Part shown: one piece after another, positions 54,052 through 63,392 of the stretch | How the letters are laid out: every line of letters starts with the position of its first letter | How positions within the stretch are numbered: position 1 is the first letter of the stretch | Assembly: GCA_036763105.1 (NCBI GenBank) | Contig: JBAIYS010000008.1 | Coordinates: 1 to 64,000, forward strand | DNA from: Peptococcaceae bacterium 1198_IL3148 | GTDB taxonomy: Bacteria; Bacillota; Desulfotomaculia; Desulfotomaculales; Desulfohalotomaculaceae | DNA: 64,000 nt | Reading direction: 5' to 3' | The notes under the pieces: generated by a model | The model's database searches: none | The model's input: the letters and a program-made list of their open reading frames with translations, nothing else | Told to the model about the DNA's origin: nothing | Position numbers and translations under genes: made by a program

Positions 54052-54110
54052 TGTAGGGGCTTGATTCATCAAGCCCACTAAAGCCGGGACCGATGAATCG
54101 AGGGTCTACA
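54052..54110. repeat. Short copy (59 bp) of the CCTACA element
   Basis: TGTAGGGGCTTGATTCATCA and CGATGAATCGAGGGTCTACA are inverted ends with only 10 bases between them. It is an internally deleted copy of the 110-bp element. Confidence 0.65.
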
Positions 54111-54147
54111 AAAGTCTTTACCTGTTGTGATGAATGATAAGCAATAA

Positions 54148-55005
54148 CTAATTTCCTTTTAATCTTTGATAAATACCTTGATAAATTAAGGCATCCTCTG
54201 CTTGCCGGCCGTTAGATTCACAAATGATGGTGGGTTCCAGCTTTCGTTCCACCAGCAACTCCGCCAGCGGGGCAAAATTTGGACCAAATTCTGTCTCTAA
54301 AGTGGTATGGTGCTTTTTTTCACCGGCTTTGGTAAATTCAATGGGACTAAAGTGAACATGCAAATGTTTTAACACATCTGACCCCAAAGCGGCCTCAATT
54401 TTGTCCAGCACTTCAGCAAACTTTTTCTTATCAATTAAACTTCCTTGGTTGACGGCGTGCAAATGACCAAAGTCCACACAGGGCACTACGTTATCCGCCA
54501 CTGTACATAGATCTAAAATCTCATCCAGCGAGCCCATTTGATTGATTTTACCCATGGTTTCGGCAGCTATTTTAATGTTACTTAACCCCTCCGCTACCGC
54601 CTCCTTTAATACATTGGCCAGCGCCACCTTAGCCCGCTGATAACTGGCCATCCGGTCTTTGCCAGGCCCACCGCCGGGGTGCATCACCACTGTGGTGGCT
54701 CCCATCCACTTAGCGGCCCGCATTGATTTTAGAATGTGACCTTTGGTTTTTTCTATTATGTCGGGATCCTCAGAGCTTAAATTGATGTAATAGGGCGCAT
54801 GAATGCTGAGCGCAATATTATTTGCCCGGGCCAGCTCGCCCAACTTTTCAGCAAACTCCTCCTTAATGCGTACCCCCCGGGAACATTGATACTCATAGGC
54901 AGTAAGCCCCTGGGCCGCCAACCAAGCTGGCATGGCCAAAGAACTTTTATTTCCTTGCTGATAAAAAGAATCGGGATTGCCGGCGGCACCGAATCTAATA
55001 GGCAT
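54148..55005 (-). CDS. nfo: Endonuclease IV (AP endonuclease)
   Basis: The 285-aa TIM-barrel protein of the xylose isomerase-like/Nfo superfamily starts at ATG 55005 behind GGAGGTAATA. It has ALSIHAPYYINLSSED, VVMHPGG, IAAETMGKINQMGSLDEI, PCVDFGHLHA and HLHVHFSP, covering the metal-ligand His/Glu/Asp set. It nicks DNA at abasic sites. Motifs deviate somewhat from E. coli Nfo, so a related sugar isomerase-like enzyme is a minor alternative. Confidence 0.82.
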   Translation of the reverse strand: MPIRFGAAGNPDSFYQQGNKSSLAMPAWLAAQGLTAYEYQCSRGVRIKEEFAEKLGELARANNIALSIHAPYYINLSSEDPDIIEKTKGHILKSMRAAKWMGATTVVMHPGGGPGKDRMASYQRAKVALANVLKEAVAEGLSNIKIAAETMGKINQMGSLDEILDLCTVADNVVPCVDFGHLHAVNQGSLIDKKKFAEVLDKIEAALGSDVLKHLHVHFSPIEFTKAGEKKHHTTLETEFGPNFAPLAELLVERKLEPTIICESNGRQAEDALIYQGIYQRLKGN

Positions 55006-55162
55006 AACTATTACCTCCAATAACTGTTGTATCTATATATTACCTGTGAAATGGTAAAAATAACAATGTTTTTGTAACAATTTGCCTGGGGCAGGTAAAA
55101 GTAAATATCTGGAAGAATACAAGTTAATAAATTTCTTTTTGTTACTGGGAGGTCATTACTTA

Positions 55163-56737
55163 ATGTGGGTTAACAAATGGCTGCGCCAATTGATTGTATT
55201 GGTGATTTTTTTATTCCTGATAATAGCCTTAGAAAATCGGCAGGTGGTGCAAACTATTTCTGACTTTGGCAATGAGCAGCGGCTGACGGTGCTGATACCA
55301 CAGCCATGCACCACCCTTGATCCAGCCAAAGTCACCGATCGGCAATCGGCAATGATTATCAATAATATTTATGAGGGATTGGTTAAATATCAACCCCAGT
55401 CTACAGATATTGAACCGGCATTGGCCACTAAATGGGAGGTTAAGGAAAAGGGCAAAGAATGGATATTTTCCTTGCGGCGGGATGTAAAGTTTCACGATGA
55501 CACCCCCTTTAATGCCCAAGCAGTGAAAGCCTCGGTGGAACGGGTAATGGTCAATAAACAAACCATGCCCTATGCTGAAATGGCCTTTGGCATGGTGGAT
55601 AAAATTGAAATCCTTGATGACTACACCGTTAAGTTTATTCTTAAATATCCCTATGCTCCCTTTCTGCATAATTTAGCCATGCCTTGGGCGGCACCGATGG
55701 TCAGTCCCACCGCGGTGGCCAATTTTGGGGCTGATTTTGGCACTCACCCCGTTGGCACCGGACCCTATCGCCTGGAAAAGTGGCAACCAGATGGCACTTT
55801 AATATTAGCGGCCAACGAGAAATACTGGCAAAGGTCGCCCCAAACTAAACAAGTACACATTAAAGTGGAAGCCAATGCTGAACAACGCTATCAACAGTTG
55901 GCCACCGGCAAAGCGGACATCATCACCAATGCGCCATTGGACCAGGTGGCTAAAGCAGAGCAACAGCGGCTAACTGTTGTTCAACAACCCAATTTATCTA
56001 TTAATTATTTGGGTTTCTATAACAACAAGCCCCCCTTTGACTCCAGTCGCATCCGGCGGGCTGTGCTAATGTCTTTAGATCGGCCGCAACTGATTAAAGA
56101 CTTGTACAACAACCGATTTGCCAGCGCCGAAAGTTATATTCCGCCAAATATGCTGGGGCACAGTGATAAATTAACCCAATACCCTTACAATCCCACTGCC
56201 GCCAAGGAGTTATTACAGCAAAACGGTTATCCCGACGGCATGACGATAACTTTAATTACTTATCAACAACCGATGCCATATAACTCGGTGGGGGGAGAAG
56301 CATTGGCACTGGCCATCAAAAAACAACTGGTTGACATGGGCATTACTGTGAATATCAAAGCTTACCCCTGGTCTGAATACAAAGCAGCCCTAAAGCAACA
56401 GCAAGGCCACTGTTTTCTCTATGGCTGGACCAGTGATAACGGAGATCCGGACAATATCCTTTACCCCTTGTTAACCAGCCCGCAAATTGATCGAGGGTTA
56501 AATGTAACCAGATATAGTAACCCCCAGGTGGACAGAATGCTGGCCAGCGCTCAACAAGTTACTGATCGCAAGTCTCGGCAAACCATTTATTATCACACCC
56601 AGCAGATTATTTTGCAAGAGGCTCCGTGGGTTGTGTTAAATTACGGGTGTGATTTTACCATCACCACCCCAAAGGTTAGGGATATAACTTATAATGCTGT
56701 GGGTGGATTATGTTTTGATACAATGCATAAAGATTAA
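55163..56737 (+). CDS. Orphan extracellular peptide-binding protein (SBP_bac_5)
   Basis: I start at ATG 55163 (MWVNKWLRQLIVLVIF), with GGGAGG about ten bases upstream. The 524-aa protein begins with a membrane helix (LIVLVIFLFLIIAL) but has no lipobox, then the SBP_bac_5 fold (PCTTLDPAKVTDRQSA, WIFSLRRDVKFHDDTPFNAQ, RIRRAVLMSLDRPQLIKDLY). It is a paralogue of the OppA at 35721, with many shared segments. No permease or ATPase is next to it, so it may feed OppBCDF or act as an anchored sensor. Confidence 0.85.
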   Translation: MWVNKWLRQLIVLVIFLFLIIALENRQVVQTISDFGNEQRLTVLIPQPCTTLDPAKVTDRQSAMIINNIYEGLVKYQPQSTDIEPALATKWEVKEKGKEWIFSLRRDVKFHDDTPFNAQAVKASVERVMVNKQTMPYAEMAFGMVDKIEILDDYTVKFILKYPYAPFLHNLAMPWAAPMVSPTAVANFGADFGTHPVGTGPYRLEKWQPDGTLILAANEKYWQRSPQTKQVHIKVEANAEQRYQQLATGKADIITNAPLDQVAKAEQQRLTVVQQPNLSINYLGFYNNKPPFDSSRIRRAVLMSLDRPQLIKDLYNNRFASAESYIPPNMLGHSDKLTQYPYNPTAAKELLQQNGYPDGMTITLITYQQPMPYNSVGGEALALAIKKQLVDMGITVNIKAYPWSEYKAALKQQQGHCFLYGWTSDNGDPDNILYPLLTSPQIDRGLNVTRYSNPQVDRMLASAQQVTDRKSRQTIYYHTQQIILQEAPWVVLNYGCDFTITTPKVRDITYNAVGGLCFDTMHKD

Positions 56738-56773
56738 ACCTGTAAGGCATGCTAAATATTAAGAGGTGATGGT

Positions 56774-57157
56774 ATGCCACAGCCAACGGTAATGTGCGAA
56801 GTTAACAGTTGTACCCACTGGTTACCTGGTAATTTATGTGGTGCAGAAAACATCGACATTCTGCACGAGGAACCCCAAAACATGGCCCGAGCCGCCCCCC
56901 ATACTCAGTGTAAAACCTTTTATAAACGAGGTGGAATCACCAGTTACTTGGGTTCGATGGATAATGTGAACTGGAGCGGACTGGTATCTGGCCCAGTCAG
57001 AGCTGGCCAACAAATTACCCCTTCTGTTAGTTGCATTGTGGACAGTTGCAAATATTGGGAAGAGGGCAACTTATGCTTAGCTAAAACAATTACTGTTACC
57101 GGAAATAACGCAGACGAATGTCAGGATACCAATTGCCAAACCTTCACTTTGAAATAA
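56774..57157 (+). CDS. Double DUF1540 protein
   Basis: The 127-aa protein has two DUF1540 modules: CEVNSCTHWLPGNLCGAENI ... TQCKTF and CIVDSCKYWEEGNLCLAKTI ... TNCQTF, separated by about 40 residues. AAGAGGTGATGGT precedes the ATG. Each module has four Cys. It is followed on the same strand by the Gln-rich protein, perhaps as a pair of sporulation or coat-related proteins; that link is inference. Confidence 0.85.
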   Translation: MPQPTVMCEVNSCTHWLPGNLCGAENIDILHEEPQNMARAAPHTQCKTFYKRGGITSYLGSMDNVNWSGLVSGPVRAGQQITPSVSCIVDSCKYWEEGNLCLAKTITVTGNNADECQDTNCQTFTLK

Positions 57158-57255
57158 GTGGTAAAAACTTACAGTTATATCCTATTACTAGTAACACATA
57201 CTATATTTAGGCATTGTTCCAAAATTACATAACATGTAGGAGGTATTAAAGTAAA

Positions 57256-57873
57256 ATGATGCAACAAATGCAGCAAATGCAACAGCAGTTAAACAACTTG
57301 CGCCAAGAGTTAAACACCATATCACAAATGGCCAGTCAACTCTCCCAGTCGGAACAAAGCAATCACCAACAACTGCAAAACATGCAACAAGCTGAAGCAA
57401 GCGCCGCTCAGAAACTACAGCAAATTAGCCAAATGTGTCAACAGGCTAATCAAAGGCTAAATCAACTTTCCAGTGAAGCTCAATCGTTAAATCAGTTTAG
57501 CCAAATTCAACCACAGCAATTTAGCATGCAACAGCAGCAACCCTTTAGCCAATACAACCAAATGGGATTGGAAAATCAACAGCAGTATGGCGTTCAACAA
57601 CAACGTCAGCCACAGCAGCAACCCTTTAGCCAATATAACCAAATGGGATTGCAAAATCAACAGCAGTATGGCATTCAACAACAACGTCAGCCACAGCAAC
57701 AACCCTTTAGCCAATATAACCAGATGGGATTGCAAAATCAACAGCAGTATGGCATTCAACAACAACCGCGTCAGCCACAGCAACAACCCTTTAGCCAATA
57801 CAATCAGTTGGGCCAACAGCAAAGGTTTGGCACCAACCAATACAGCAGTACCGGTTATGGTTATCAATATTGA
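57256..57873 (+). CDS. Gln-rich tandem-repeat protein
   Basis: The 205-aa protein starts with a coiled-coil half (MMQQMQQMQQQLNNLRQELN to about residue 85) with Met/Leu/Gln heptads. It then has four copies of a ~24-residue unit (QQPFSQYNQMGLQNQQQYG plus QQQRQPQ), the last one degenerate, and ends YSSTGYGYQY. The composition is prion-like or coat-protein-like. The DNA repeats at 57534-57830 are nearly identical, so copy number may vary. GGAGGT lies 12 bases before the ATG. Confidence 0.82.
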   Translation: MMQQMQQMQQQLNNLRQELNTISQMASQLSQSEQSNHQQLQNMQQAEASAAQKLQQISQMCQQANQRLNQLSSEAQSLNQFSQIQPQQFSMQQQQPFSQYNQMGLENQQQYGVQQQRQPQQQPFSQYNQMGLQNQQQYGIQQQRQPQQQPFSQYNQMGLQNQQQYGIQQQPRQPQQQPFSQYNQLGQQQRFGTNQYSSTGYGYQY

Positions 57874-57884
57874 TAATTAAGCCC

Positions 57885-57914
57885 GCGAGGCCCTAGGCCT
57901 CGCTTTATTTTTTT
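57885..57914 (+). terminator. Terminator after the Gln-rich gene
   Basis: GCGAGGCC and GGCCTCGC form a perfect stem with a CTA loop and then TTTATTTTTTT. Confidence 0.82.
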
Positions 57915-58042
57915 ATCCCGCACTATCTCAACAAAAGCTATTAGCTTTTGACATTTATTCCCCCTTAACAATTTTTTCCATAAATCTTATAATTGTTGTA
58001 ATAAATTAAAATAATGAAGTAGCCGACTTGGGAGGGGATAAA

Positions 58043-58282
58043 ATGGCCAAGGTTTTAAAGGAAGGGGTAACCTATAATCAAAAGGACGTGATTGATGTTT
58101 TATCAGAATTCTCTAATTTTAAAGATCGGGTGGATAAGCGGTATAAGGATGTGTCTCACGAATTAAGGGGAAAACCCAATGAACATGAGCTTTGGGTTAG
58201 CATTTATTTAATTGCCAGCGAGTATGCCGAAGAAAGCCACAACAAACGTCAAAAACAGGACGTGGTGCAAAAGATTTCTTAA
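58043..58282 (+). CDS. Unknown 79-aa protein
   Basis: ATG 58043 follows GGGAGGGGATAAA; the earlier in-frame ATG overlaps that site. The small charged, helical protein (MAKVLKEGVTYNQKDVIDVL ... KRYKDVSHELRGKPNEHELW) is not one I recognise. It has its own ribosome site and is flanked by terminators on both sides. Confidence 0.72.
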   Translation: MAKVLKEGVTYNQKDVIDVLSEFSNFKDRVDKRYKDVSHELRGKPNEHELWVSIYLIASEYAEESHNKRQKQDVVQKIS

Positions 58283-58300
58283 AGATCATTTGAACTACTA

Positions 58301-58335
58301 TAAGAGGGCGGTCTCCAAAAGACCCGCCCCCTTAT
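58301..58335. terminator. Terminator between converging genes
   Basis: AAGAGGGCGGTCT pairs imperfectly with AGACCCGCCCCCTT, followed by ATTTAAAA. It lies between the 79-aa gene and degV. Confidence 0.6.
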
Positions 58336-58379
58336 TTAAAAACTAGCCATTCAAAATTCAAAATTCCAGCAATTTCCGC

Positions 58380-59243
58380 TTACTCCATGGCTTCGTAAAA
58401 AGCCACGCCAATTAGGCCTGGGCCGGCATGAACCCCCATCACAGGACTAATTTGACCGAAACCGCGAATGTCTATGTTAGGCGATGTAAGCTTTTCCTTC
58501 ACTCCCCGGGCTTCTTCCTCGGCATCGCCATGCATCACTGCAGCGATAATGTTTTTACCCGCTGCCTGTTCTTTAATGATTTGCACCAGCATATCTAAGG
58601 ATTTCTTTCTGCCCCGCACCTTTTGGTAGGTATAGTATTTGCCTTCCTCATTGATGGAGATAATTGGTTTAACATTAAGCATTTCACCAATGGTGCCAGC
58701 CACATAGCCAATGCGGCCACCTTTTCTTAAAAACTCCAATGTTTTCACCACAAAAAACACCTTAATCCGTTGTTGCAGTTGGCGCACCCTGGTGACAACT
58801 TCTTCAAAACTGCGGTCGCTACTGATCATACTTTGGGCTTCCAATACTAAAAAGCCTAAACCCAAAGAAAGTGCCTTGGAATCAACAACTTCAATATTAA
58901 TTTTATCTTTCATCTGCTGGGCCACCGCTTTAACCATTTGATAGGTGCCACTTAAACCACTGGATATGTGAATGGAGATCACATCAGTGAATCCCTCTTG
59001 GGCCAATTGCTCAAACATTGCCCGCGCTTCGCCCGGTGATGGCATCGAAGTTGTGGGAATTTCTTTTTCAAAGCTGGCATACACCTCATCCGGTTGAATG
59101 GTCACTCGGTCTATGTATTGTCTATCACTATATACAACTTTTAATGGTAACAATTTAATATCATATTCCTTTATTTGTTGCTCTGAAAGATCGCCGGTAC
59201 TATCTGTGACCACAGCTATTTTTTGTTTGTTGTCAGTAGTCAA
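58380..59243 (-). CDS. DegV-family fatty-acid-binding protein
   Basis: I use TTG 59243, which has AAGGAGGTG six bases upstream. The 287-aa protein has KIAVVTDSTGDLSEQQIKEY, the LPLKVVY strand, TSMPSPGEARAMFEQL and VISIHISSGLSGTYQM, the two-domain DegV fold that binds a fatty acid between domains. In Firmicutes FakB-type DegV proteins present fatty acids to the kinase FakA; no fakA gene is here. Confidence 0.9.
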   Translation of the reverse strand: MTTDNKQKIAVVTDSTGDLSEQQIKEYDIKLLPLKVVYSDRQYIDRVTIQPDEVYASFEKEIPTTSMPSPGEARAMFEQLAQEGFTDVISIHISSGLSGTYQMVKAVAQQMKDKINIEVVDSKALSLGLGFLVLEAQSMISSDRSFEEVVTRVRQLQQRIKVFFVVKTLEFLRKGGRIGYVAGTIGEMLNVKPIISINEEGKYYTYQKVRGRKKSLDMLVQIIKEQAAGKNIIAAVMHGDAEEEARGVKEKLTSPNIDIRGFGQISPVMGVHAGPGLIGVAFYEAME

Positions 59244-59277
59244 AAGATTCACCTCCTTAATGTTTTTGCCTGTGAAA

Positions 59278-60333
59278 CTATTTTTGTGCATATTTGTTTA
59301 TGTCTATACCTCGCACCCGCAGCCATTGGGAGGTCTGGCCAGTAATAATGGCCGGCACGTTGGCTAACTCGGCAACATTTGCCGCCCCGCACATTAACAT
59401 TATTTTACGCAACCCAATAATTAATTGTCTAACATGCTGGTTAAGTTGCTCCTCGCCTTTATCCATCAAGGTTTGTAAAAGCGGCCTCGAAATGCCAGCC
59501 ACACGCGCGCCCAGCGCTAACGACTTGGCAATGTCATGGGAACTGCGCACCCCCCCAGAAGCCACCACTACCAGGGGCAAATCCGTCTCCATTGCTTCAA
59601 TAATACTGATCACCGTTGGTATACCCCAGTCGCTAATATCACCGGCATAATCTGTCACGCAATCATTGTGGCGACCTTCCTCAATGGCAATAAAATTGGT
59701 GCCGCCGCTACCACTAATATCAACAATTCTGACGCCTGTTTGATAAATCTGGCTCACTGTTTCCCGGGACATACCAAAGCCTACTTCTTTAATAATCACC
59801 GGAACCGGCAGCTGGTTAGCAATTTCAGCCACATTGGCCAATATTCCTTTAAATTCTCTATCACCTTCGGGCATGGCCAACTCTTGGGGCACATTTACAT
59901 GCAACTGAATGGCGTCGGCCTGTACCATCTCAACGGCCCTTTGGGCCTCTGCCAATGAACAGCCAGCACTTAAATTTGCTATCACCACACCATCGGGGTT
60001 TTCTTCCCGCACCACTTTAAAGGTGTTAGCAACGGAAATATCCTCCAATGCTGCCCGCTGTGATCCCAGGGCAATGGCAATGCCCGCCTGTCTGGCGGCC
60101 TTGGCTAAACTGCGGTTGATTTCTGTAACCGCCGGATGACCACCGGTCATGGCGTTAATTAGTATTGGCGCCGATAGTTTTTTGCTTAAAAACTGACAAG
60201 ATGTATCTATGTCATGCCAATTTAGTTCCGGTAGTGAACAATGCAATAATTTAACATCAGCAAAACCGGCAGCCTGTTTATCTACGTTTGCTAGAGCAAA
60301 ATTAATATGATCAATTTTACGGGACTGTCTCAT
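59278..60333 (-). CDS. fni: Type 2 isopentenyl-diphosphate delta-isomerase
   Basis: ATG 60333 (MRQSRKIDHINFAL) has AAGGGG upstream and gives 351 aa, the family length. FMN-binding motifs are clear: LINAMTGGHPAVTEINR, IALGSQRAALED, VIIKEVGFGMSRET, DISGSGGTNFIAIEE and VVASGGVRSSHDIAKSLALGA. It interconverts IPP and DMAPP using reduced FMN. Confidence 0.94.
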   Translation of the reverse strand: MRQSRKIDHINFALANVDKQAAGFADVKLLHCSLPELNWHDIDTSCQFLSKKLSAPILINAMTGGHPAVTEINRSLAKAARQAGIAIALGSQRAALEDISVANTFKVVREENPDGVVIANLSAGCSLAEAQRAVEMVQADAIQLHVNVPQELAMPEGDREFKGILANVAEIANQLPVPVIIKEVGFGMSRETVSQIYQTGVRIVDISGSGGTNFIAIEEGRHNDCVTDYAGDISDWGIPTVISIIEAMETDLPLVVVASGGVRSSHDIAKSLALGARVAGISRPLLQTLMDKGEEQLNQHVRQLIIGLRKIMLMCGAANVAELANVPAIITGQTSQWLRVRGIDINKYAQK

Positions 60334-60527
60334 AATGCGAGAACCCCTTTCCATCACTACACTGACAACTATTTTAACTTTTTTCTACTATATTTGACAA
60401 GGTTTTTGAAATAAGTTAACTGCGAAATATTCTAAAAATGATGGGTTTTTAATTAAAGGTTATTTTTTAATAGCACAGTTTCATATACCTTATATAAAGC
60501 AAGTAAATTTTGGAAAGGGAGGTACCG

Positions 60528-60791
60528 ATGAGAAAAAACAAAACCATCACCATTAGCCTACCCATAGATTTGGTGGATTATTTAGACCGACGTATACAGG
60601 AAATCAATCAGGACACTTTTGAAGAAACTAACCGCAGTAAATATATCCGGCTGTTAATACGCAAAGATATGACTTCTACAGAGGATAAACCAGAAATAAA
60701 AAAAGCCGTCAATGGTGGTTTAAATAGTGGTACATCTGCCGACGAAGATTATTATAACTCCCTACTTCAGTTGGGAGGTTATAAAAGGTAG
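60528..60791 (+). CDS. Ribbon-helix-helix DNA-binding protein
   Basis: ATG 60528 lies behind AAAGGGAGGTACCG. The 87-aa protein opens MRKNKTITISLPIDLVDYLD, the RHH strand-helix, then EETNRSKYIRLLIRKDM, and has an acidic disordered tail ending LLQLGGYKR. No toxin partner is next to it, so it is likely a stand-alone regulator. Confidence 0.82.
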   Translation: MRKNKTITISLPIDLVDYLDRRIQEINQDTFEETNRSKYIRLLIRKDMTSTEDKPEIKKAVNGGLNSGTSADEDYYNSLLQLGGYKR

Positions 60792-61119
60792 TGCTGTCAA
60801 CAATCCCCTAACCATTAGTGGGCGGTAAATGTTCTAAAGCACTTTGTTTGGTCATATATTAAAATTAAGAAAAAGGGAGGTGAATCTATAGAGTAAAATT
60901 AAAATCATACCATATATCATTATGTAATCCTTTTAAATAACAATTAGTTAATGGTAAGTAAATACTACTTATATGAATATGTTAAATCAATGTGCAATGT
61001 GAGTCAATCAAAGGGGCCGTTCTGATTAAAGGAACGGCCAAATTAATGTTCATTTAATTACTCCCTCTGTAATAGATTTATAAAGGTATTTCATTATTAT
61101 AGAGGGGTGTACAGCGTCA
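60792..61119. other. Intergenic stretch, about 330 bases, no gene
   Basis: A very good ribosome site (AGGGAGGTGAATCT, near 60877) is followed by ATA GAG TAA, with no usable start codon, so it may be the relic of a deleted or mutated small gene. A hairpin GGCCGTTC/GAACGGCC is at 61015-61039 without a T-tract. I see nothing else. Confidence 0.5.
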
Positions 61120-61887
61120 ATGTTTTTCAAAAGAACGTTGGTCTTTGTGCTGGTACTGGTTGTACTGGGTGGCACTGGTTGTGTCAACTGCACCATCAAC
61201 ATAAAGGAACACCATGATCAGTCAGCAGATATTCAATATCAAGTCAGTATCAGTGCGTTGGCAACGAGATTAATTAGCGATCAAGGGGCCAATCCCATTG
61301 AAGATTTAAAACAATTGGCGTTGTTAAATGGCTTTTCGGTAAAGGATTTGGTGACGGATAACGCCGTTGGCTACACAGCCGAAAGACATGTGGATTCTGT
61401 GACACAAATTCCTGACTTAACAAGTGTTTTGGGTTTAGGTCGCACCGGCAATAATGCCCCCATTCAAATCAACAAAGGCCTTTTTTATCACTGGTTACAG
61501 TTAGATACCAATATTGATTTATCTAATATATACGGCCAAAGGGGTTCCGAAGAGGAGAAATTGGCAAGAATTTTAATTAAAGACGCCAATTTAAAATTGA
61601 TGTATACCACCAGTAAACCTATGGTAAAGCATAACGCTACCCATGTGCTGCCGGGCAATGGAGAAGATAAGACCTATGTATGGGATATTCACTTGGGTGA
61701 GCAAAACAAAATTACCCTGACCACCAAACACTTACAGACAGGTAGCATTGCCGCCGTGGCAACACTGGGAGTGATTATCGGCTATTGCATATTAATGTAC
61801 ATTTATTTAGCTAAAAAGGAAAAGGAACAACAACCGGCTGCGCAAATTGATCAAGAGAATGCGTACCTTAATAGTACTGATATGTAA
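61120..61887 (+). CDS. Lipoprotein with C-terminal membrane helix, LppM-like
   Basis: The 255-aa protein has a signal peptide with lipobox VLGGTGC (Cys near residue 21). A beta-rich extracytoplasmic domain (CTINIKEHHDQSADIQYQVSI ... GVSV-type strands) follows, then a late membrane helix (IAAVATLGVIIGYCILMYIYLA) and a short polar tail. This double anchorage resembles DUF3153/LppM-type proteins; I am not sure of the family. GAGGGGTG lies ten bases before the ATG. Confidence 0.72.
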   Translation: MFFKRTLVFVLVLVVLGGTGCVNCTINIKEHHDQSADIQYQVSISALATRLISDQGANPIEDLKQLALLNGFSVKDLVTDNAVGYTAERHVDSVTQIPDLTSVLGLGRTGNNAPIQINKGLFYHWLQLDTNIDLSNIYGQRGSEEEKLARILIKDANLKLMYTTSKPMVKHNATHVLPGNGEDKTYVWDIHLGEQNKITLTTKHLQTGSIAAVATLGVIIGYCILMYIYLAKKEKEQQPAAQIDQENAYLNSTDM

Positions 61888-61919
61888 ACAAGCGGGCATC
61901 TCTATGCCCGCTTGTTTTG
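61888..61919 (+). terminator. Terminator after the lipoprotein gene
   Basis: CAAGCGGGCA and TGCCCGCTTG form a 10-bp stem around TCTCTA, followed by TTTTG. Confidence 0.78.
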
Positions 61920-61943
61920 TGTCATGTAGTATGATTTATTATT

Positions 61944-63359
61944 TTATTTAAGTTTAGTCTTGATATACGCCAAAGCCTGTTCTCTACTTTGGACAAGCCC
62001 TTCAACCTGGGCCAACGAAATCTCATCCAACAACTGTCCCACTTCTTTGGAACTGGTTAACCCCAGGTGCTGCATTAAATCGTGACCGGTCACCAGCTTA
62101 GGGGGGTGAACATATTTTTCCGGTTCATTGATGGCTAAGTGAAACATTTGCCCAATGTATTGCCGGTACTGATCCAGTTTTTCAAAATTATCGGTGGATA
62201 AATAGGTGCTGGTGACGTCAGCCAACGAGAGCAGTAGACAATGGTTAATCAAATTATCCAGTTTACTAAACAAACGGTACATGGCCCCGGCGGATACTTT
62301 AGGCTGGTTAAATAGCGCCAGCGGCCGCATGTGGTATTCCACCAATGTCAGTAGTGCACTTTTTTCTACCTTGCTGAGCTTAATCCGCTGGGCAAAATCC
62401 TTAACAAATTTAACCCCCGCTTTGTCATGGCCGTAGAAGGTAATGCGTCCGTCTGGGCGTCTGCCTTGGGTGATTGTCTTGCCCACATCATGGAGCAGAC
62501 AAGCCAATTTTAACACCACTAAATAAGAACGATTTGCGGCCAGCTTTCTGTTTATATCTGCCGCCACTTCCGACCAGATGCTGTGGTTGAGGGGTGGCGA
62601 AGCAATAATCCCTTCTAATTGGCAAAGGGTCTTTAGACTGTGTTCCCAAACGTTATCCCGATGATAAAAATTTTGCTCCGTCCCCCTCATCTCATTTACC
62701 TGGGGAAAAATATACCGCCATAAATCTACGCGGTCGTTAGCCAGTCGTATATACTGATAACTGTCAGCATTTAACAGCAACTGACTTAGCTCTTCCCATA
62801 TCCTTTCACCACTGATGGCACTGATTTTTTCCGCACTGACAGCCATGGCCTTTAATGTTGCTTCATCTATCTCCATATCTAAATGGGCTGCCAGCCGCAG
62901 GGCGCGCAATATGCGCAGGGGGTCGGCGGCAAAGGCCTGGGGACTGACCATCCTTATTTTTTTAGCCTTTAAATCACTTCTGCCTTGAACATCATCTATC
63001 AATTGGTTGCCATCGCCCATTAAAGGTATAGCCATGGCATTAATGGTAAAGTCACGATGTTTGAGATCCTCTTCAATGGTGGCACCTTTAAGGGCAGAAA
63101 AATCTAGGTGTAACGTTCTGCCGGACTGTTGTTTTATAGCCACCCGGGCCACTTGGTTTTCTCGATCCAGCACGATCAAGGTGCCGGCCAGCTTCTCTGC
63201 CACCGCCCGGGACACCACAAATACATCTTTATCCACCACAATGTCTAAATCATTGGTGTCAATTTGCAACAACCTATCCCGCACGAAACCGCCGACAATA
63301 TAACCGGTGGCACCGTAATCATGCAACGCACTTTTTATAACAGTCATTATCCTTAGCAT
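61944..63359 (-). CDS. cca: CCA-adding enzyme / tRNA nucleotidyltransferase with HD domain
   Basis: ATG 63359 has GGAGG eight bases upstream. The 471-aa protein has the class II polymerase head (ATGYIVGGFVRDRLL, NDLDIVVDK with the two Asp, KHRDFTINAMAIPL), the RNA-binding segment (AADPLRILRALRLAAHLDMEI), then an HD domain (LACLLHDVGKTITQGRRPDG ... KAGVKFVKDFAQRI). It repairs or adds CCA on tRNA, or acts as one of a split CC-/A-adding pair as in some bacteria. The tRNAs in this window already encode CCA. Confidence 0.88.
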   Translation of the reverse strand: MLRIMTVIKSALHDYGATGYIVGGFVRDRLLQIDTNDLDIVVDKDVFVVSRAVAEKLAGTLIVLDRENQVARVAIKQQSGRTLHLDFSALKGATIEEDLKHRDFTINAMAIPLMGDGNQLIDDVQGRSDLKAKKIRMVSPQAFAADPLRILRALRLAAHLDMEIDEATLKAMAVSAEKISAISGERIWEELSQLLLNADSYQYIRLANDRVDLWRYIFPQVNEMRGTEQNFYHRDNVWEHSLKTLCQLEGIIASPPLNHSIWSEVAADINRKLAANRSYLVVLKLACLLHDVGKTITQGRRPDGRITFYGHDKAGVKFVKDFAQRIKLSKVEKSALLTLVEYHMRPLALFNQPKVSAGAMYRLFSKLDNLINHCLLLSLADVTSTYLSTDNFEKLDQYRQYIGQMFHLAINEPEKYVHPPKLVTGHDLMQHLGLTSSKEVGQLLDEISLAQVEGLVQSREQALAYIKTKLK

Positions 63360-63392
63360 TGCCAAACCCTCCTTAGGGCCATTCTATCACAT

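Noticed and set aside
57534-57830. Repeat array considered as CRISPR
   Set aside because: The repeats are contiguous, in frame and of 72-75 bases with no spacers; they encode protein repeats.
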